Positions 32,505-42,369 of a stretch of DNA of 64,000 nucleotides are shown in pieces. The stretch is taken from NCBI GenBank assembly GCA_963575645.1, contig OY754470.1, forward strand, positions 29,060,501-29,124,500. Reading direction: 5' to 3'. A model generated the notes under the pieces. The model did no database searches. It was given only the letters and a program-made list of their open reading frames with translations, and was not told the origin of the DNA. The position numbers and the translations under genes were made by a program. The stretch is from Xanthostigma xanthostigma (taxonomy: Eukaryota > Arthropoda > Insecta > Raphidioptera > Raphidiidae). Position 1 is the stretch's first letter. Each line of letters opens with the position of its first letter.

Positions 32505-33800
32505 TTGAAGATTATTTTTGTTCCCAGTATGGAATTCTCCTATGACATTGATGTAGAGTATTTACCCAGTTCTGAAGTGAATTACGAATTAAAAATTCGT
32601 GGTCTTAAGAGTGTGGGAGATGACGTTAATAGGCGGAAGTGTCTGCGTAGATTGCTGGCTTCTGACCTAAAACGACCTGGTGTTGATTATGTTTGCAATG
32701 ATTTTGACCGTGAAAGTGACGGAGCTGAGATTGATGCTACTCTTACATCAGTAAGTTCCCTAGTTGAATTATTTGGTGGTACTATTGATGCTTATTACCA
32801 TGAGATACAGAGTCGACTCAATCATCTTAAAGGTCGATTGATGCGAATCCCTACTACTGATTCAGATGATGAAACTTTTAAAAATGATAGGCTTATTTCT
32901 ACCATGGCATTAGAAGACGATTTTTTAATGAAAGTATCCGATGCGTCACCGGCTGAGGGGGGTCCTGTAGTGGTCGAGTCTGACCGGCCCATTGTTTCTG
33001 TTGCAGGCAACAATGGTTCTGCGACGATTCCTAGTACGGATTTGACCGAGGTTTCGGTTGACAATAATCGTGCACCTTACTTTAACGCGCCTTGTCAACA
33101 TTACAACATTAAACTTTTTAAATGGGGAATCTCATTTGATGGCAGACAACCAGTGTTAGATTTTTTGGAGTGTGTTGAGGAAATGAGAGTAGCCCGTCGT
33201 GTGACAAAAAATGATCTTTTTCAATCTGCAGTTGAACTATTTCGTGATGACGCACTTAGCTGGTTTAGAACCATGAAATTTACTTTCCATGATTGGGATT
33301 CTCTTGTTCGGGCGTTGAAGTCACATTTTTTACCTCCGGACAATGATCATATTGTGCTGTTGGAAATTTATGGGAGAAAACAAAAACCTTTTGAGAAGGT
33401 GATTAATTTCATAACCGGTATGCTAACTTTGATGGGTCGTTTGAGTGTTCCTCTATCTGAAGAGGAACAAGTAAAGAATATTGTGAGGAATGTTTTGCCA
33501 GGTTACCGTCAGCAGTTGGTGTTGATAAAACCTAAAACGGTTGAGCACCTTTCAAGTGTGCTAATTGAATTTGAGCCCACCATTATACCCGATAGTGAGC
33601 CGGCTAAAGCCAAAAGAAATCTGGGATCATTAATTGCGTCTGAGCCACAAAATAGTGCGTCGAAAATGTTGTGCTGGAATTGTCGCGATTTTGGGCATTT
33701 CAGTTTTAAGTGCGACAAGCCGAAAACAAAGTTTTGTTTTGGTTGTGGACAGCCAGGGGTGACGCGTTATACGTGCCCTCAGTGTCAGGGAAACGCTTAA
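32505..33800 (+). CDS. Gag polyprotein of the Ty3/gypsy element
   Basis: 431 residues from 32505; a second Met at codon 9 (MEFSYD) could be the true start. Gag forms the particle that packages element RNA. The middle (about 200-350) has the helical retrotransposon-gag pattern, with FKWGISFDGRQPVLDFLE and ELFRDDALSWFRTM. The C terminus has a standard CCHC knuckle (CWNCRDFGHFSFKC) followed by a second, CFGCGQPGVTRYTC, in which the His position is Val, so that knuckle should bind zinc poorly. The frame ends at 33800 and pol is open in the -1 frame from at least 33710, a 91-bp overlap. That fits -1 ribosomal frameshifting, although I could not point to a clear slippery heptamer. Confidence 0.9.
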   Translation: MKIIFVPSMEFSYDIDVEYLPSSEVNYELKIRGLKSVGDDVNRRKCLRRLLASDLKRPGVDYVCNDFDRESDGAEIDATLTSVSSLVELFGGTIDAYYHEIQSRLNHLKGRLMRIPTTDSDDETFKNDRLISTMALEDDFLMKVSDASPAEGGPVVVESDRPIVSVAGNNGSATIPSTDLTEVSVDNNRAPYFNAPCQHYNIKLFKWGISFDGRQPVLDFLECVEEMRVARRVTKNDLFQSAVELFRDDALSWFRTMKFTFHDWDSLVRALKSHFLPPDNDHIVLLEIYGRKQKPFEKVINFITGMLTLMGRLSVPLSEEEQVKNIVRNVLPGYRQQLVLIKPKTVEHLSSVLIEFEPTIIPDSEPAKAKRNLGSLIASEPQNSASKMLCWNCRDFGHFSFKCDKPKTKFCFGCGQPGVTRYTCPQCQGNA

Positions 33801-35758
33801 GTGGAAAGCTAGTAGGTCGGCGCTTTCCTGTTGATGTTAAAACGACCTGCAATTCTGTGCGGAATAATTACTCATGGAGAAAGTGGCTTCAGACTGTGAC
33901 TGATTTTTACAAATCACCTAAGCCGGATGCATCTATAAGTCCATTGTTGGTGACGAAACCTTGGGACAATAGACCCTACATTGCGGTAAAAGTTTTTGGG
34001 GATGATTACACTGCCCTATTGGATTCGGGTGCCAGTGATTCTGTGCTGGGTAGACAAGGGTTGAATATAGTAAAAAAATATTCGTTGCAAATTCAAGAGT
34101 GCACTGACAAATTCATAAGTACTGCTGACGGTGTGAATCAGCGGATATCTGGGTTTGTGAGGTTGCCTGTATCTGTAGGATATTGTGTTCGTTTGATGAA
34201 AGTTTTAGTTGTGCCGTCTCTGTGCCATCGCTTGATTTTGGGGAGCGATTTTTGTCGTAATTTTAATTTGAAGCTGGATTTTAGCAACGACTCTTACATG
34301 GTTGGTGAAGAAAAAATTTGTGTTTTAAATGGAGAGCCGATTGCGTCTGACGAAGAACTTGATGGTGTTGAAAATGTACAGAGTAGAGTGGATTTGAGTA
34401 GTTCTCAGCTTAGTCAATTAAAACAGGTGATGGCGAAGTTTAAGCAGTTGTCATGGAAGAATGGAACGAAGCTTGGACGAACGGACAAGATAGCGCATTG
34501 CATTGATACCGGTGATGCTCGTCCAATCAAGCAACGGCAATATCAGCTGTCGCCGTATATGTTAAATCATCTTTATAATGAGTTAGACGAAATGCTTAGA
34601 CTAGGAGTGGTGCAACCGTCGTCGAGTCCTTGGTCGTCGCCTGTGTTGTTAGTGAAGAAGTCTCAAGGGAATTTTCGTTTGTGTTTCGATGGCCGAAAGT
34701 TGAACGAAGTGACAAAAAAGGATGCGTACCCGCTGCCTCGCGTTGATCACATTTTAAGTAAATTATCTGGCGCTCATTATCTGTCAAGTGTTGACTTAAA
34801 GAGTGCATTCTGGCAGATTCCGCTTGATCCAACGTCGCGAGAAAAAACTGCGTTTAGCATTCCTGGCAGGGGATTATTTGAATTTGTTGTCATGCCTTTT
34901 GGTCTTAATAATGCCCCTCAAACACAACAACGACTGATGGACATGGTGTTGGGCCCAGAGTTAGACCCTTTTGTGTTTGTGTATTTGGACGACATAATAA
35001 TTGCAACTCCTACTTTTGAGAAACACTTGGAAGTTTTGATGGAAGTGTTTAAGAGATTGAATGGTGCTCGGTTGACGATTAACGCTGAGAAATGTCAGTT
35101 TTGTTTCCCTTCGCTTGATTATTTGGGTTTTGTGATTGATCGACATGGTTTGAGAACGAATCCGGAGAAGATCTCGGCCATGATAAACTACCCTCGTCCA
35201 GAAAATACAACTCAGGTTAAAAGGTTCATTGGCATGTGTTCGTGGTACCGTCGTTTCATTGCTAATTTTTCTACCCTTACGGCACCCATAACCGCTTTGA
35301 TAAAAGGTCGCAAGAAAGGACACCGTATTGTGTGGAGTGAGGAGGCGGAGAAGGCTTTCATCGAAATCAAGCAAGTGCTCGTTTCTTCCCCTGTCCTTAC
35401 AAGTCCTGATTTTAACAGGATGTTCACGGTCCAGTGCGACGCTTCGAACGTAGGTTTGGGATGTGTGTTGACTCAACAAAATGACGACGACATCGACGTT
35501 CCCATAGCTTATGCGAGCCGAACCCTGTCTGCTGCCGAACGTAACTACACGGTTACTGAGAAAGAATGTCTAGCGGTTCTGTTTGCCATCGAGAAGTTTC
35601 GCCCTTATGTGGAAGGTGTGAGGTTCCGTGTCATTACTGATCCACCACTCTCTGTTGTGGCTTCACAATTTGAAGGACCCGGTAGGCCGCTTAGCCAGAT
35701 GGTCAGTGAAGTTGCAGCAGTTCGATTTTGTGCTGGAACACCGCAAAGGTTCGCTTAA
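33710..35758 (+). CDS. Pol, first part: protease, reverse transcriptase, start of RNase H
   Basis: 682 codons in the -1 frame relative to gag; its own Met is unlikely to be used. Protease: LLDSGASDSVLG, with the catalytic Asp of DSGA at about residue 105. Reverse transcriptase copies element RNA into DNA: first catalytic Asp in SVDLKSAFW (about 362), then FVYLDDIII with YLDD at 425-428. RNase H begins with QCDASNVGLG (Asp about 577) and TEKECLAVL, and reaches VITD. There the frame is lost: after about residue 644 the reading is nonsense, while the continuation is open in the +1 frame (see the next entry). The break is one extra base in 'gatccaccac' around 35641-35644. Either a real mutation or an assembly error could explain it. 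Confidence 0.9.
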   Translation: MRQAENKVLFWLWTARGDALYVPSVSGKRLSGKLVGRRFPVDVKTTCNSVRNNYSWRKWLQTVTDFYKSPKPDASISPLLVTKPWDNRPYIAVKVFGDDYTALLDSGASDSVLGRQGLNIVKKYSLQIQECTDKFISTADGVNQRISGFVRLPVSVGYCVRLMKVLVVPSLCHRLILGSDFCRNFNLKLDFSNDSYMVGEEKICVLNGEPIASDEELDGVENVQSRVDLSSSQLSQLKQVMAKFKQLSWKNGTKLGRTDKIAHCIDTGDARPIKQRQYQLSPYMLNHLYNELDEMLRLGVVQPSSSPWSSPVLLVKKSQGNFRLCFDGRKLNEVTKKDAYPLPRVDHILSKLSGAHYLSSVDLKSAFWQIPLDPTSREKTAFSIPGRGLFEFVVMPFGLNNAPQTQQRLMDMVLGPELDPFVFVYLDDIIIATPTFEKHLEVLMEVFKRLNGARLTINAEKCQFCFPSLDYLGFVIDRHGLRTNPEKISAMINYPRPENTTQVKRFIGMCSWYRRFIANFSTLTAPITALIKGRKKGHRIVWSEEAEKAFIEIKQVLVSSPVLTSPDFNRMFTVQCDASNVGLGCVLTQQNDDDIDVPIAYASRTLSAAERNYTVTEKECLAVLFAIEKFRPYVEGVRFRVITDPPLSVVASQFEGPGRPLSQMVSEVAAVRFCAGTPQRFA

Positions 35759-37091
35759 TGTCATTCCTGATGCTTTGTCTCGTGCTCATAAGGAGTCGTG
35801 TTTCCTTGAGATTAATGAGGAGTACATGGCCAACGATCGTTGGTACCAAAATATGATGCGAATAGTAGAAGCTCATCGAGATGCGTTTTCAAACTATGAT
35901 ATTATTGAGGGTCGACTTTATAAATTTGTCCCTTCGGATTTTGGCTCTCAAAATCCAGTTGATTGGAAGTTGGTTGTGCCTTTGCGTCAGAGAGTTGAGG
36001 TGATGCGTTCTTGTCATGATGCACCTACAGCGGCACATCTTGGGGTATTTAAAACGATAAATCGTGTATGTGAGCTATATTATTGGCCAAAGATGCGCCG
36101 TGATATTAAACAGTATGTACGACAGTGTAAGGTGTGTGCCGCGCAGAAGATGACGAATAAGGCCCGTCCCGGTTTTATGGGAAAACCTAAGAGAGTTTCT
36201 TATCCCTGGCAGTTAATAGCGGCCGATATTATTGGTCCTCTTCCTAAATCGGCTAATGGCGCTTCGTATCTGTTGGTTGTGACAGATTGGTTTACGAAAT
36301 TTTCGCTTCTTAAGCCTTTACGACAGGCTAATGGTGCTTCTATTGCCCAGTTTTTAGAAGAGAACGTATTCCTTTTGTTTGGTGTGCCTCAAATCTTGAT
36401 GTGCGATAATGGCACCGAATTTACTAACAACCGCATGAGAGAACTCATTGATCGATATGGAGTTAAATTGTGGCCGAATGCTCGTTATCATGCGCAAGTG
36501 AATTACGTAGAACGGTACAACCGAACTATAGGCTCTGCTATCAGATCTTATTTGGACGAGATTGATCACCGTCACTGGGATAAGGAAGTACAAAAAATTG
36601 CATTTGGGTTAAGAACTGCCGTTAGTGAATCGACTGGGTTCTCGCCTACATTCCTGAATTTTGGACGTTTTGTGCCCTCAAATGGGAATTATTTTGGCCG
36701 CCTTGCGGATGAAGATGAGTTGGATTTAGATGCTGTGCGAGAATTTCATGTGAGGGAATTGGAGGAATTGCCTGAGGTTTACAAGGAAGTTAAAAGGAAA
36801 TTGAAGGAAGCTTATGAACGGAATGTGAAGGATTACAATAAAGGGAAGAGGAAAGCCGACGTGTACAATGCTGGGGATCGTGTTTGGAAGAGACATCATA
36901 TAATGTCCAGTGGTGCACGACATGTGGCTGCCAAGTTAGCCCCTAAGTATTCCTTAGCTACCATCAAGAACGTCATCTCTAAATTGGTGTATGAGTTGGT
37001 CGATGATGCCGGTGTCAGCTTGGGTCGATGGCATGTCAAAGACTTGAAGCCATACAATGGTGATCCTTCCGAATCGTCTGATTCTGAGTAA
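35628..37091 (+). CDS. Pol, second part: end of RNase H and integrase
   Basis: 487 codons; the meaningful reading starts near 35643, after the frame break, so the Met at 35628 is not a real start. It opens with the end of RNase H (HHSLLWLHNLKDP and PDALSRA). Integrase follows: zinc-binding H130, H137, C167, C170; catalytic Asp in AADIIGPL (200), Asp in CDNGTEF (260), Glu in YVERYNRT (295). I count 34 residues between the last two, one fewer than the usual 35. A C-terminal GPY/F-like module (about 430-475) ends LGRWHVKDLKPY. No chromodomain and no env follow; the stop is 67 bp before the 3' LTR. Confidence 0.9.
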   Translation: MSLLIHHSLLWLHNLKDPVGRLARWSVKLQQFDFVLEHRKGSLNVIPDALSRAHKESCFLEINEEYMANDRWYQNMMRIVEAHRDAFSNYDIIEGRLYKFVPSDFGSQNPVDWKLVVPLRQRVEVMRSCHDAPTAAHLGVFKTINRVCELYYWPKMRRDIKQYVRQCKVCAAQKMTNKARPGFMGKPKRVSYPWQLIAADIIGPLPKSANGASYLLVVTDWFTKFSLLKPLRQANGASIAQFLEENVFLLFGVPQILMCDNGTEFTNNRMRELIDRYGVKLWPNARYHAQVNYVERYNRTIGSAIRSYLDEIDHRHWDKEVQKIAFGLRTAVSESTGFSPTFLNFGRFVPSNGNYFGRLADEDELDLDAVREFHVRELEELPEVYKEVKRKLKEAYERNVKDYNKGKRKADVYNAGDRVWKRHHIMSSGARHVAAKLAPKYSLATIKNVISKLVYELVDDAGVSLGRWHVKDLKPYNGDPSESSDSE

Positions 37092-37144
37092 TTGTCTTGT
37101 GTCTTGTTTTGGAAAAAATGTTCGCTAGCTCACATTTTTTACCC

Positions 37145-37158
37145 AGGGAAGGGGAGAG
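37145..37158 (+). other. Polypurine tract
   Basis: AGGGAAGGGGAGAG lies directly against the 3' LTR start (37159) and would prime plus-strand DNA synthesis. Confidence 0.9.
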
Positions 37159-38635
37159 TGTAGCAATTCAAAATTTTGTGCCCCTGTCAAAAATATAATA
37201 TCGTGGCAATGATTAAAAATATCAAAGTTAAACTATTTAACATTGTATGACTTCGAATCTTGTTTGAATTGGAATGGTTTTGCTAGAGAACGCTGAACAA
37301 GGAGAGCATCAGCATAGCTTCTACGGCGGTGCAAGTGAGACGAAGTCCGCGACTAGGTGTTTTGAATTGTAGGATAGAGAACGGACAAGACTAGCAATTT
37401 GGCTTTCATGGCGAACAGATCGTCTATGAGAGACTGTGTGTGACTGATATTTTTGCGTATTGAGATTGAGAATTTTTGATTATTGAGCGCCGATTGTTGT
37501 TGGTTGGAAAAATAATCTATTATTGGTTCAATTGTTGGATTTAGGAATTTATACTTGGTGTTGGCATTAATCCCTCCGTGAAATTAACACCTGTAATACA
37601 GAGGATCTTTGGTTCACTTTTCCCTCCGTGATAATCATCCAGGACCCTTGTTGCATTATTCCATACTGCTTTAGCAATTGGTTTAAATGTTGTAACTGGA
37701 TTGGATTTAAGACGGCTAACAATTTTAATCGAATTGAATAGTATGTTGACGTTTGGAGTGGTGAAATAGTACGCATTGTAGACCCTAAATATTTAACAAC
37801 CATCACCAAATTCTATTGTAAATGATTTTGAGACTCCAGTGGTGTGCTGATTTTGCATAGACTAATTGCTAGTCAACAGTTTTTTAATGTGTTTGATGTC
37901 TGAGTTTTGCGTTTGATTTTGACGCGGTCTTTACCGCGTAGTTTTGAAGATTCCTGTATTTTTTTATTTTTGAAGCAGTATTCACTGCGCGGTTTTGTAA
38001 AGTTTTTTGAGGTTGTGGCGTGACAGTCATTTAGTTTTAGATTTCTGGGAGGATTTTTTTTGGTAGACGTGGTTCTGTCCACGTGTGTTGTTATTGATAG
38101 TTTTTTAGTTTGGTAGTGGCGCGGCTTGTGGCCGTGTGTTGTTGGGGTTTGTGTCTTTATTTATTTTGGTGTTCTATGTGTTTGTTATATTGTCATTTGT
38201 TGAATTTCAATTATTTATTTTTTATTGTGATTGTTTGGAGGAGATTAGGTGACCCGGTTTTTCTGGTGCACTCAATCTTGGACAAGTTGAGCTTGCCTCG
38301 CACAGTTTAAGTCCTGGCGCCTTTTTTTTTATAACCAGTCGGTTACCAACTAGTGCGAGTCTTTTACCACATCCAAAGGACGTCTAATTTCCTTGGTTGT
38401 TAGTTTTAATTGTTATTTGTTTTAGTGGTTGGAGGTCGGATTTTTATTTTAGGCTTCGGCCGTTTCTGTTAGTGTCGTCGCTAGTACGCTAGAGAGTGGA
38501 AAGATTTTCACTTGTTTGGAATGTTAAACATCTGGTTGCCAACATTTTTATCTCTTCCCTAGGGTATCCACGCCTAGCGCCGCTGAGTAAGCTAGCCGGT
38601 GGTTGCTTGTTGACGAGTTAATTTTGACTGGGTTA

Positions 38636-38689
<54 letters not shown>

Positions 38690-38706
38690 GCTAATTAACC
38701 GTCATA
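37159..38706 (+). repeat. 3' LTR (1548 bp)
   Basis: By eye identical to the 5' LTR except one extra T in a T run near 38060 and an A run of 50 (38637-38686) followed by TT, against 31 A followed by TTT in the 5' LTR. These length differences account for the 19-bp size difference exactly. Confidence 0.95.
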
Positions 38707-39017
38707 ATACATACATACACACACACCAACACACCCCCCACACACACACACACACACACATACAACCCTACGGACATCATCGCCAAACTAGTTTCAATAG
38801 CTTCCTAGGACCTCAAAACGTCGAGATCTGGCGAAAACTCGATTTTCTAAAATCGGGGTGAAACCAATAACTTCCCGATTTTTGAAAAAAAAAATTTTTT
38901 TTTATTTTTATAGCGGGAAGTTAAAAAATTCAATTCGAACCAGTAGTTCCTGAGCGCGTTCAACCAAACAAACAAACAAACAAAGTCTTCAGCTTTATAT
39001 ATTAGTACCTATATAGA

Positions 39018-40109
39018 TAAATAAATATATAAATACGGGAAGGATAAAGAAAGTGGTACCGATTTGAGTGTGTTAAGTCGCACACATTGTGAAGAATCAT
39101 ACATCATTCTCTTCGTTTTAATGAGGAGAGAAATACACAATAAATGTTTCTTCAAGATGTCCTTAGATTAACACATAGTAAAATCGGTTCAGGAGAAATC
39201 CATATAATGACAAAAGAACCTCAATAACGTTCATACTTGAAAATTTAATGAATTACGCTGTAGTTTCAACCACTAGAAAATATAAACTTGCAAAATATAT
39301 AGGTATATATTTATTTGTCTATATTTGGCAAAGCTAGCAAAGATGTTAACATACATTTATATAACGCATTTTGACCTGATGTATTTTCAACATCATCCAT
39401 TTTCAACTGATTTTACTCACGTATTTTCAGGTTCTTAGTCTCTACTTCCCACGCAATGTGTCTCTTCCTACGCTGCTCAATCAAATGAAAAATACGTTTG
39501 ACAAAGTTGAATCTCAAATAAATATTTTTTTCCTGATTGGTCTATAACTGACACGAAGTGAGGATGACGGAGAAGTTATAAACGTAGTGTGTTAAATTAA
39601 ATAATTATTGTTATTAATCTCTGATCACGGTCACTGCCATCATAAACCAATAAACCATAATAAGTATGCCTTGTGTCATCAACAAAAATTGTCCCACAAA
39701 TAACTAAGTTTACCACTGTTTGGGTTGTTTTTACTGACTTTTTCCCACATAAGTTAATATTTAATTGCATTTTTTTTCTTTTACTTGTGGACAGCAGGTC
39801 TCATGGAACGCTTTTTAAACGATATGTTGTTTTATTTTTCATTGTACAAAACTCTATTTTGAGTTAACAATTTTTTATTTTCTTTTAATCTCCGAATGAT
39901 GTATTAGTACCTAAGCATGAATCAGTTAGTCCGAAAAAGCTCAAAATACAAATGAGTTTCTACTATACTAGTTTACATTTGTCCTAAAATGTCCGCCGCA
40001 CATTTTTTTTATGTATGAAAAATCTCTTATCCAACATTCAGAAAATACAATTTGCCATATGACCTTATCATCAAGCAATTGAAATTGTCAAAAAAATTCC
40101 AGCCAATTG
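39018..40109. other. No gene recognised
   Basis: AT-rich intergenic sequence with accidental short frames (39673-39867, 40027-40215). No repeat structure stood out. Confidence 0.5.
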
Positions 40110-40748
40110 GGTGACGGGACCATTCCAACTTAAAGAATGTTGACATTTGATTATAATGAAGAAAATAAAATTTCTGATATCGCGTGAGGTGACGCGGGTA
40201 ATGGCTAGTATTCAATATGATATTTGTTATTCGTTGCCATGGTCACCTACATAATATGTTTCACGTCATGTAAAAATTAATCAAAGCATGCCTAACTACT
40301 TTATTTCTGACAGATCCATAAAACAAAAAAGGGACTGATTTTTTTTTATTTTCAAAATATTTCCAAAACTATAAAGTTTAGAAAAAAAAATTTTTTAACA
40401 AAACTTTCTTGAAAAAATAAATAGAATAATAAACCGTTATGAAAAGTATACCATTATTATATAAAAAACACCGTTATAGCATATATCTCTTCTGCGCATG
40501 CGCCGATTTTCCCCAAAAACAATAGGGCTCTTCATATTTGCATACAAAACATCCTCCCAAAATTTGGTTTCAATCCGCTCATCCGTTTGACCTGTACCGT
40601 GTTCACAGACTAACAGACGCACCGAATTTTTTCAAACATATGTTTTTTTGATTCGGGGGACTTCAAAACGGATAGATATTGTAAAATTTTTGAAATTGAT
40701 TTTTGACCTAAACTAGCACCATTCCCCCACTTGTGGGTTAGAATGGTA
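40110..40748. mobile_element. Dispersed repeat, copy B (with 12319-12951)
   Basis: Same orientation and nearly the same length as 12319-12951. It includes 'cgcgtgaggtgacgcgggta' and 'catcctcccaaaatttggtt', bounded by 'gaccattccaac' and 'ttagaatggtaaa'. There are many scattered differences between the copies, so this is an older family. Confidence 0.6.
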
Positions 40749-41394
40749 AAAGTGCAAACAAATTAAATAGGATATTACTGAAGGTGCAAAAATATTCTGC
40801 AATAAAATAACGTGCTCTCTGTAGCTCATATCCAAATGTAAATACACTAGAAGCAGAACAGCTCGAGGTATGTTTAAAATATGCAATGAATATTCATCGT
40901 CGCATTTTTCGCGGCTATTGCAAATTAATCGTGAGAAACACAGTATACGTCATTTAAGTTAGTCAACAAATTGTAAACCCTACTAGAGTTAGATTGTCGA
41001 CTTTTCAACTGATGTGAAAATGTTAAAGAAATAAATCACTAGATCTATTAATAGAATAATTTAAATGTTCTACACGCACACACCTTAAGAACAAACTGTG
41101 TATCGAATAATATATATTAAAAAACAATACCCTCCTTCTGGAACAGTCGGGTAAAAATAAATCATGGCTAAATTAAATGACATACCTAAACAGATCGCAC
41201 CAGGTCTGACAAAAAACTGGTAAAAATATCGGTGGTCATAATCTTAATAATTCTTTTTACACAACTGCCGCCTTTTTTTTTAATGGGTCCCTAACCTGAT
41301 TCGTGTTGAGATTTTGCGACTTGTTTTCTTCTTTTTATTAATTAGTTTCTTTCTCTGCAGTCGGGTTTCTTTTTTTTAAATAATTATTTTTTCA
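40749..41394. other. No gene recognised
   Basis: Unassigned AT-rich sequence; the phrase 'cagtcgggta' near 41145 recurs in related form around 41360 and 43384, a sign of degraded transposon ends. Confidence 0.45.
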
Positions 41395-41665
41395 GATCAC
41401 CAACGGCTGAGAAGTTAGTCCATATTTTCAATTTATTTTTATCCGACTGCGGCGAAGCCAAAAGGAAGGGTTATGCGTTTAGCAGTCTATGTATGTATGT
41501 TTGTATTTACGAATGTTCCACCGTAGCGCCTGAACTATTCATCTGATTTTGATAAATAAGGTGTCAATCGATTCGTTATTATGGCCCGGGTAACATAGGC
41601 TACATTTATTTTTGAATTTTGGACCCAGAGGGGAGCTAATTAAAAACAAATAAAAAATAAGTTAA
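41395..41665 (-). mobile_element. Dispersed repeat, inverse relative of 17691-18010
   Basis: Contains 'atccgactgcggcgaagcca' and 'gaattttggacccagagggg'; the latter is the inverse of 'cccctctggggtcaaaattc' at 17797-17816. The end 'cgactgcggcgaagcc' is recognisable as a common insect repeat terminus, though I cannot name the class. Confidence 0.45.
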
Positions 41666-41732
41666 ATTTTTTTCTAAGTTATAATATAAGTTCAAAAACT
41701 AAAACCCGACTACTGAAAAGCATGAAACAAGA

Positions 41733-41908
41733 AAATATTCTCATCTGAGGATAGCCGTGGTCGTATGCCATCTCATGTATATGAGACCCCTCTAGATGTA
41801 TCATAGCGTGATGCACTTTGCCCTTGAGCTTATGATCGCTTACTACTGTTAAAATGTAATGTTTTGTTAGAGTAGGTGCCATATGACCACGGCTATCTTC
41901 AGATGAAC
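41733..41908. mobile_element. Small MITE with about 27-bp inverted ends
   Basis: TCATCTGAGGATAGCCGTGG with its following bases at the left is matched in inverse at the right ('ccacggctatcttcagatga'), with three mismatches. The interior carries a 67-codon minus-strand frame (41679-41882) that I do not believe is a gene. No target duplication is evident. Confidence 0.55.
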
Positions 41909-42075
41909 TTATTTTTTTAAATACTTTTACACACTCATTTTTTTATCCATTGATTGTACTTACTAATTTGTTAATAAGAAATGAGAAATCCAATTGATAA
42001 TTTAATCAGTTCTCAGAGTAGAACTTGGTACCTGACAACTTGTAAGGTATGTAAATCTATATCTATACTTTATAC

Positions 42076-42368
42076 CAGGGGCGGGCAAATCTTTTGATCG
42101 GCGGGCCACATAGCTGATGAAAATTTGACCACGGGCCGAAGGGCTGACGAAAATTTTACCGCGGCCAAAAATTTGCAGAAAAAAGATCCTCATATTCTAT
42201 TTCCACATTCGGAGAGCAAAAAAAAAAAAAAAGGTCCTCACATTCTATTTCCGCCTGTGGAGAGAGAAAAACAAGAAGGTCCCCGCATGCTATTTCCGCT
42301 ACTATTTTTCTAAAATACTTCGCGGGCCAGATAAAATTGCGCTGCGGGTCGCCATTTGCCCAGGCCTG
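42076..42368. mobile_element. hAT MITE, second copy, at a Helitron's 5' end
   Basis: The ends CAGGGGCGGGCAAATC and the inverse of GCCATTTGCCCAGGCCTG match the family at 11063-11317. The flanks CTTTATAC (42068-42075) and CTCTATAC (42369-42376) agree at 7 of 8 positions. The right duplication overlaps the first bases of the Helitron at 42370, so it inserted at or within that terminus. A14-type runs occupy the interior. Confidence 0.75.
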
Positions 42369-42369
42369 C

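Larger units (their letters stand above)
30907..38706 (+). mobile_element. Complete Ty3/gypsy LTR retrotransposon, Osvaldo-like, 7.8 kb
   Basis: It has two long LTRs (1529 and 1548 bp), the 4-bp duplication ATAC (30903-30906, 38707-38710), a tRNA-Lys primer site, gag, then protease-RT-RNase H-integrase in Ty3/gypsy order, a polypurine tract and no env. Long LTRs, tRNA-Lys priming and no env resemble the Osvaldo/Ulysses group; that is inference. By eye the LTRs differ only in a T run (one base) and an A run (31 versus 50), so insertion is very recent. Yet pol carries a one-base frame break within RNase H (near 35642), so this copy is probably not autonomous unless the shift is bypassed. Confidence 0.95.
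30351..38927. mobile_element. Element with AACTTCCCGCTAT inverted ends, interrupted by the LTR element
   Basis: AACTTCCCGCTAT at 30351 is inverted as ATAGCGGGAAGTT at about 38913-38927. The left part (30351-30906) contains two related segments about 133 bp apart ('cgttcactgtatctcatgaac' and 'cgttcacggtaactcgtgaac'), each followed by 'aaatgarccgattttgatgcg'. The right part (38711-38926) starts with a CA/TACA repeat. The LTR retrotransposon sits between with an ATAC duplication. Class unknown. Confidence 0.5.
30050..39017 (-). mobile_element. Helitron split by an 8.6-kb nested insertion
   Basis: On the minus strand the 3' end CTAG is at 30050-30053 (plus-strand A at 30049), and the 5' end TCTATATAGGTACTAATATA is at 39017 (T at 39018). 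The pieces present (30050 to about 30310 and about 38930-39017) match the family at 10149, 42370 and 54333. Everything between is a second element that itself contains the LTR retrotransposon. Poly(A)-type runs sit at the left junction. Confidence 0.7.

Noticed and set aside
35212-35479. Antisense frames over pol (also 34596-34832, 34961-35479, 36354-36593)
   Set aside because: Shadows of the real pol frame on the opposite strand.
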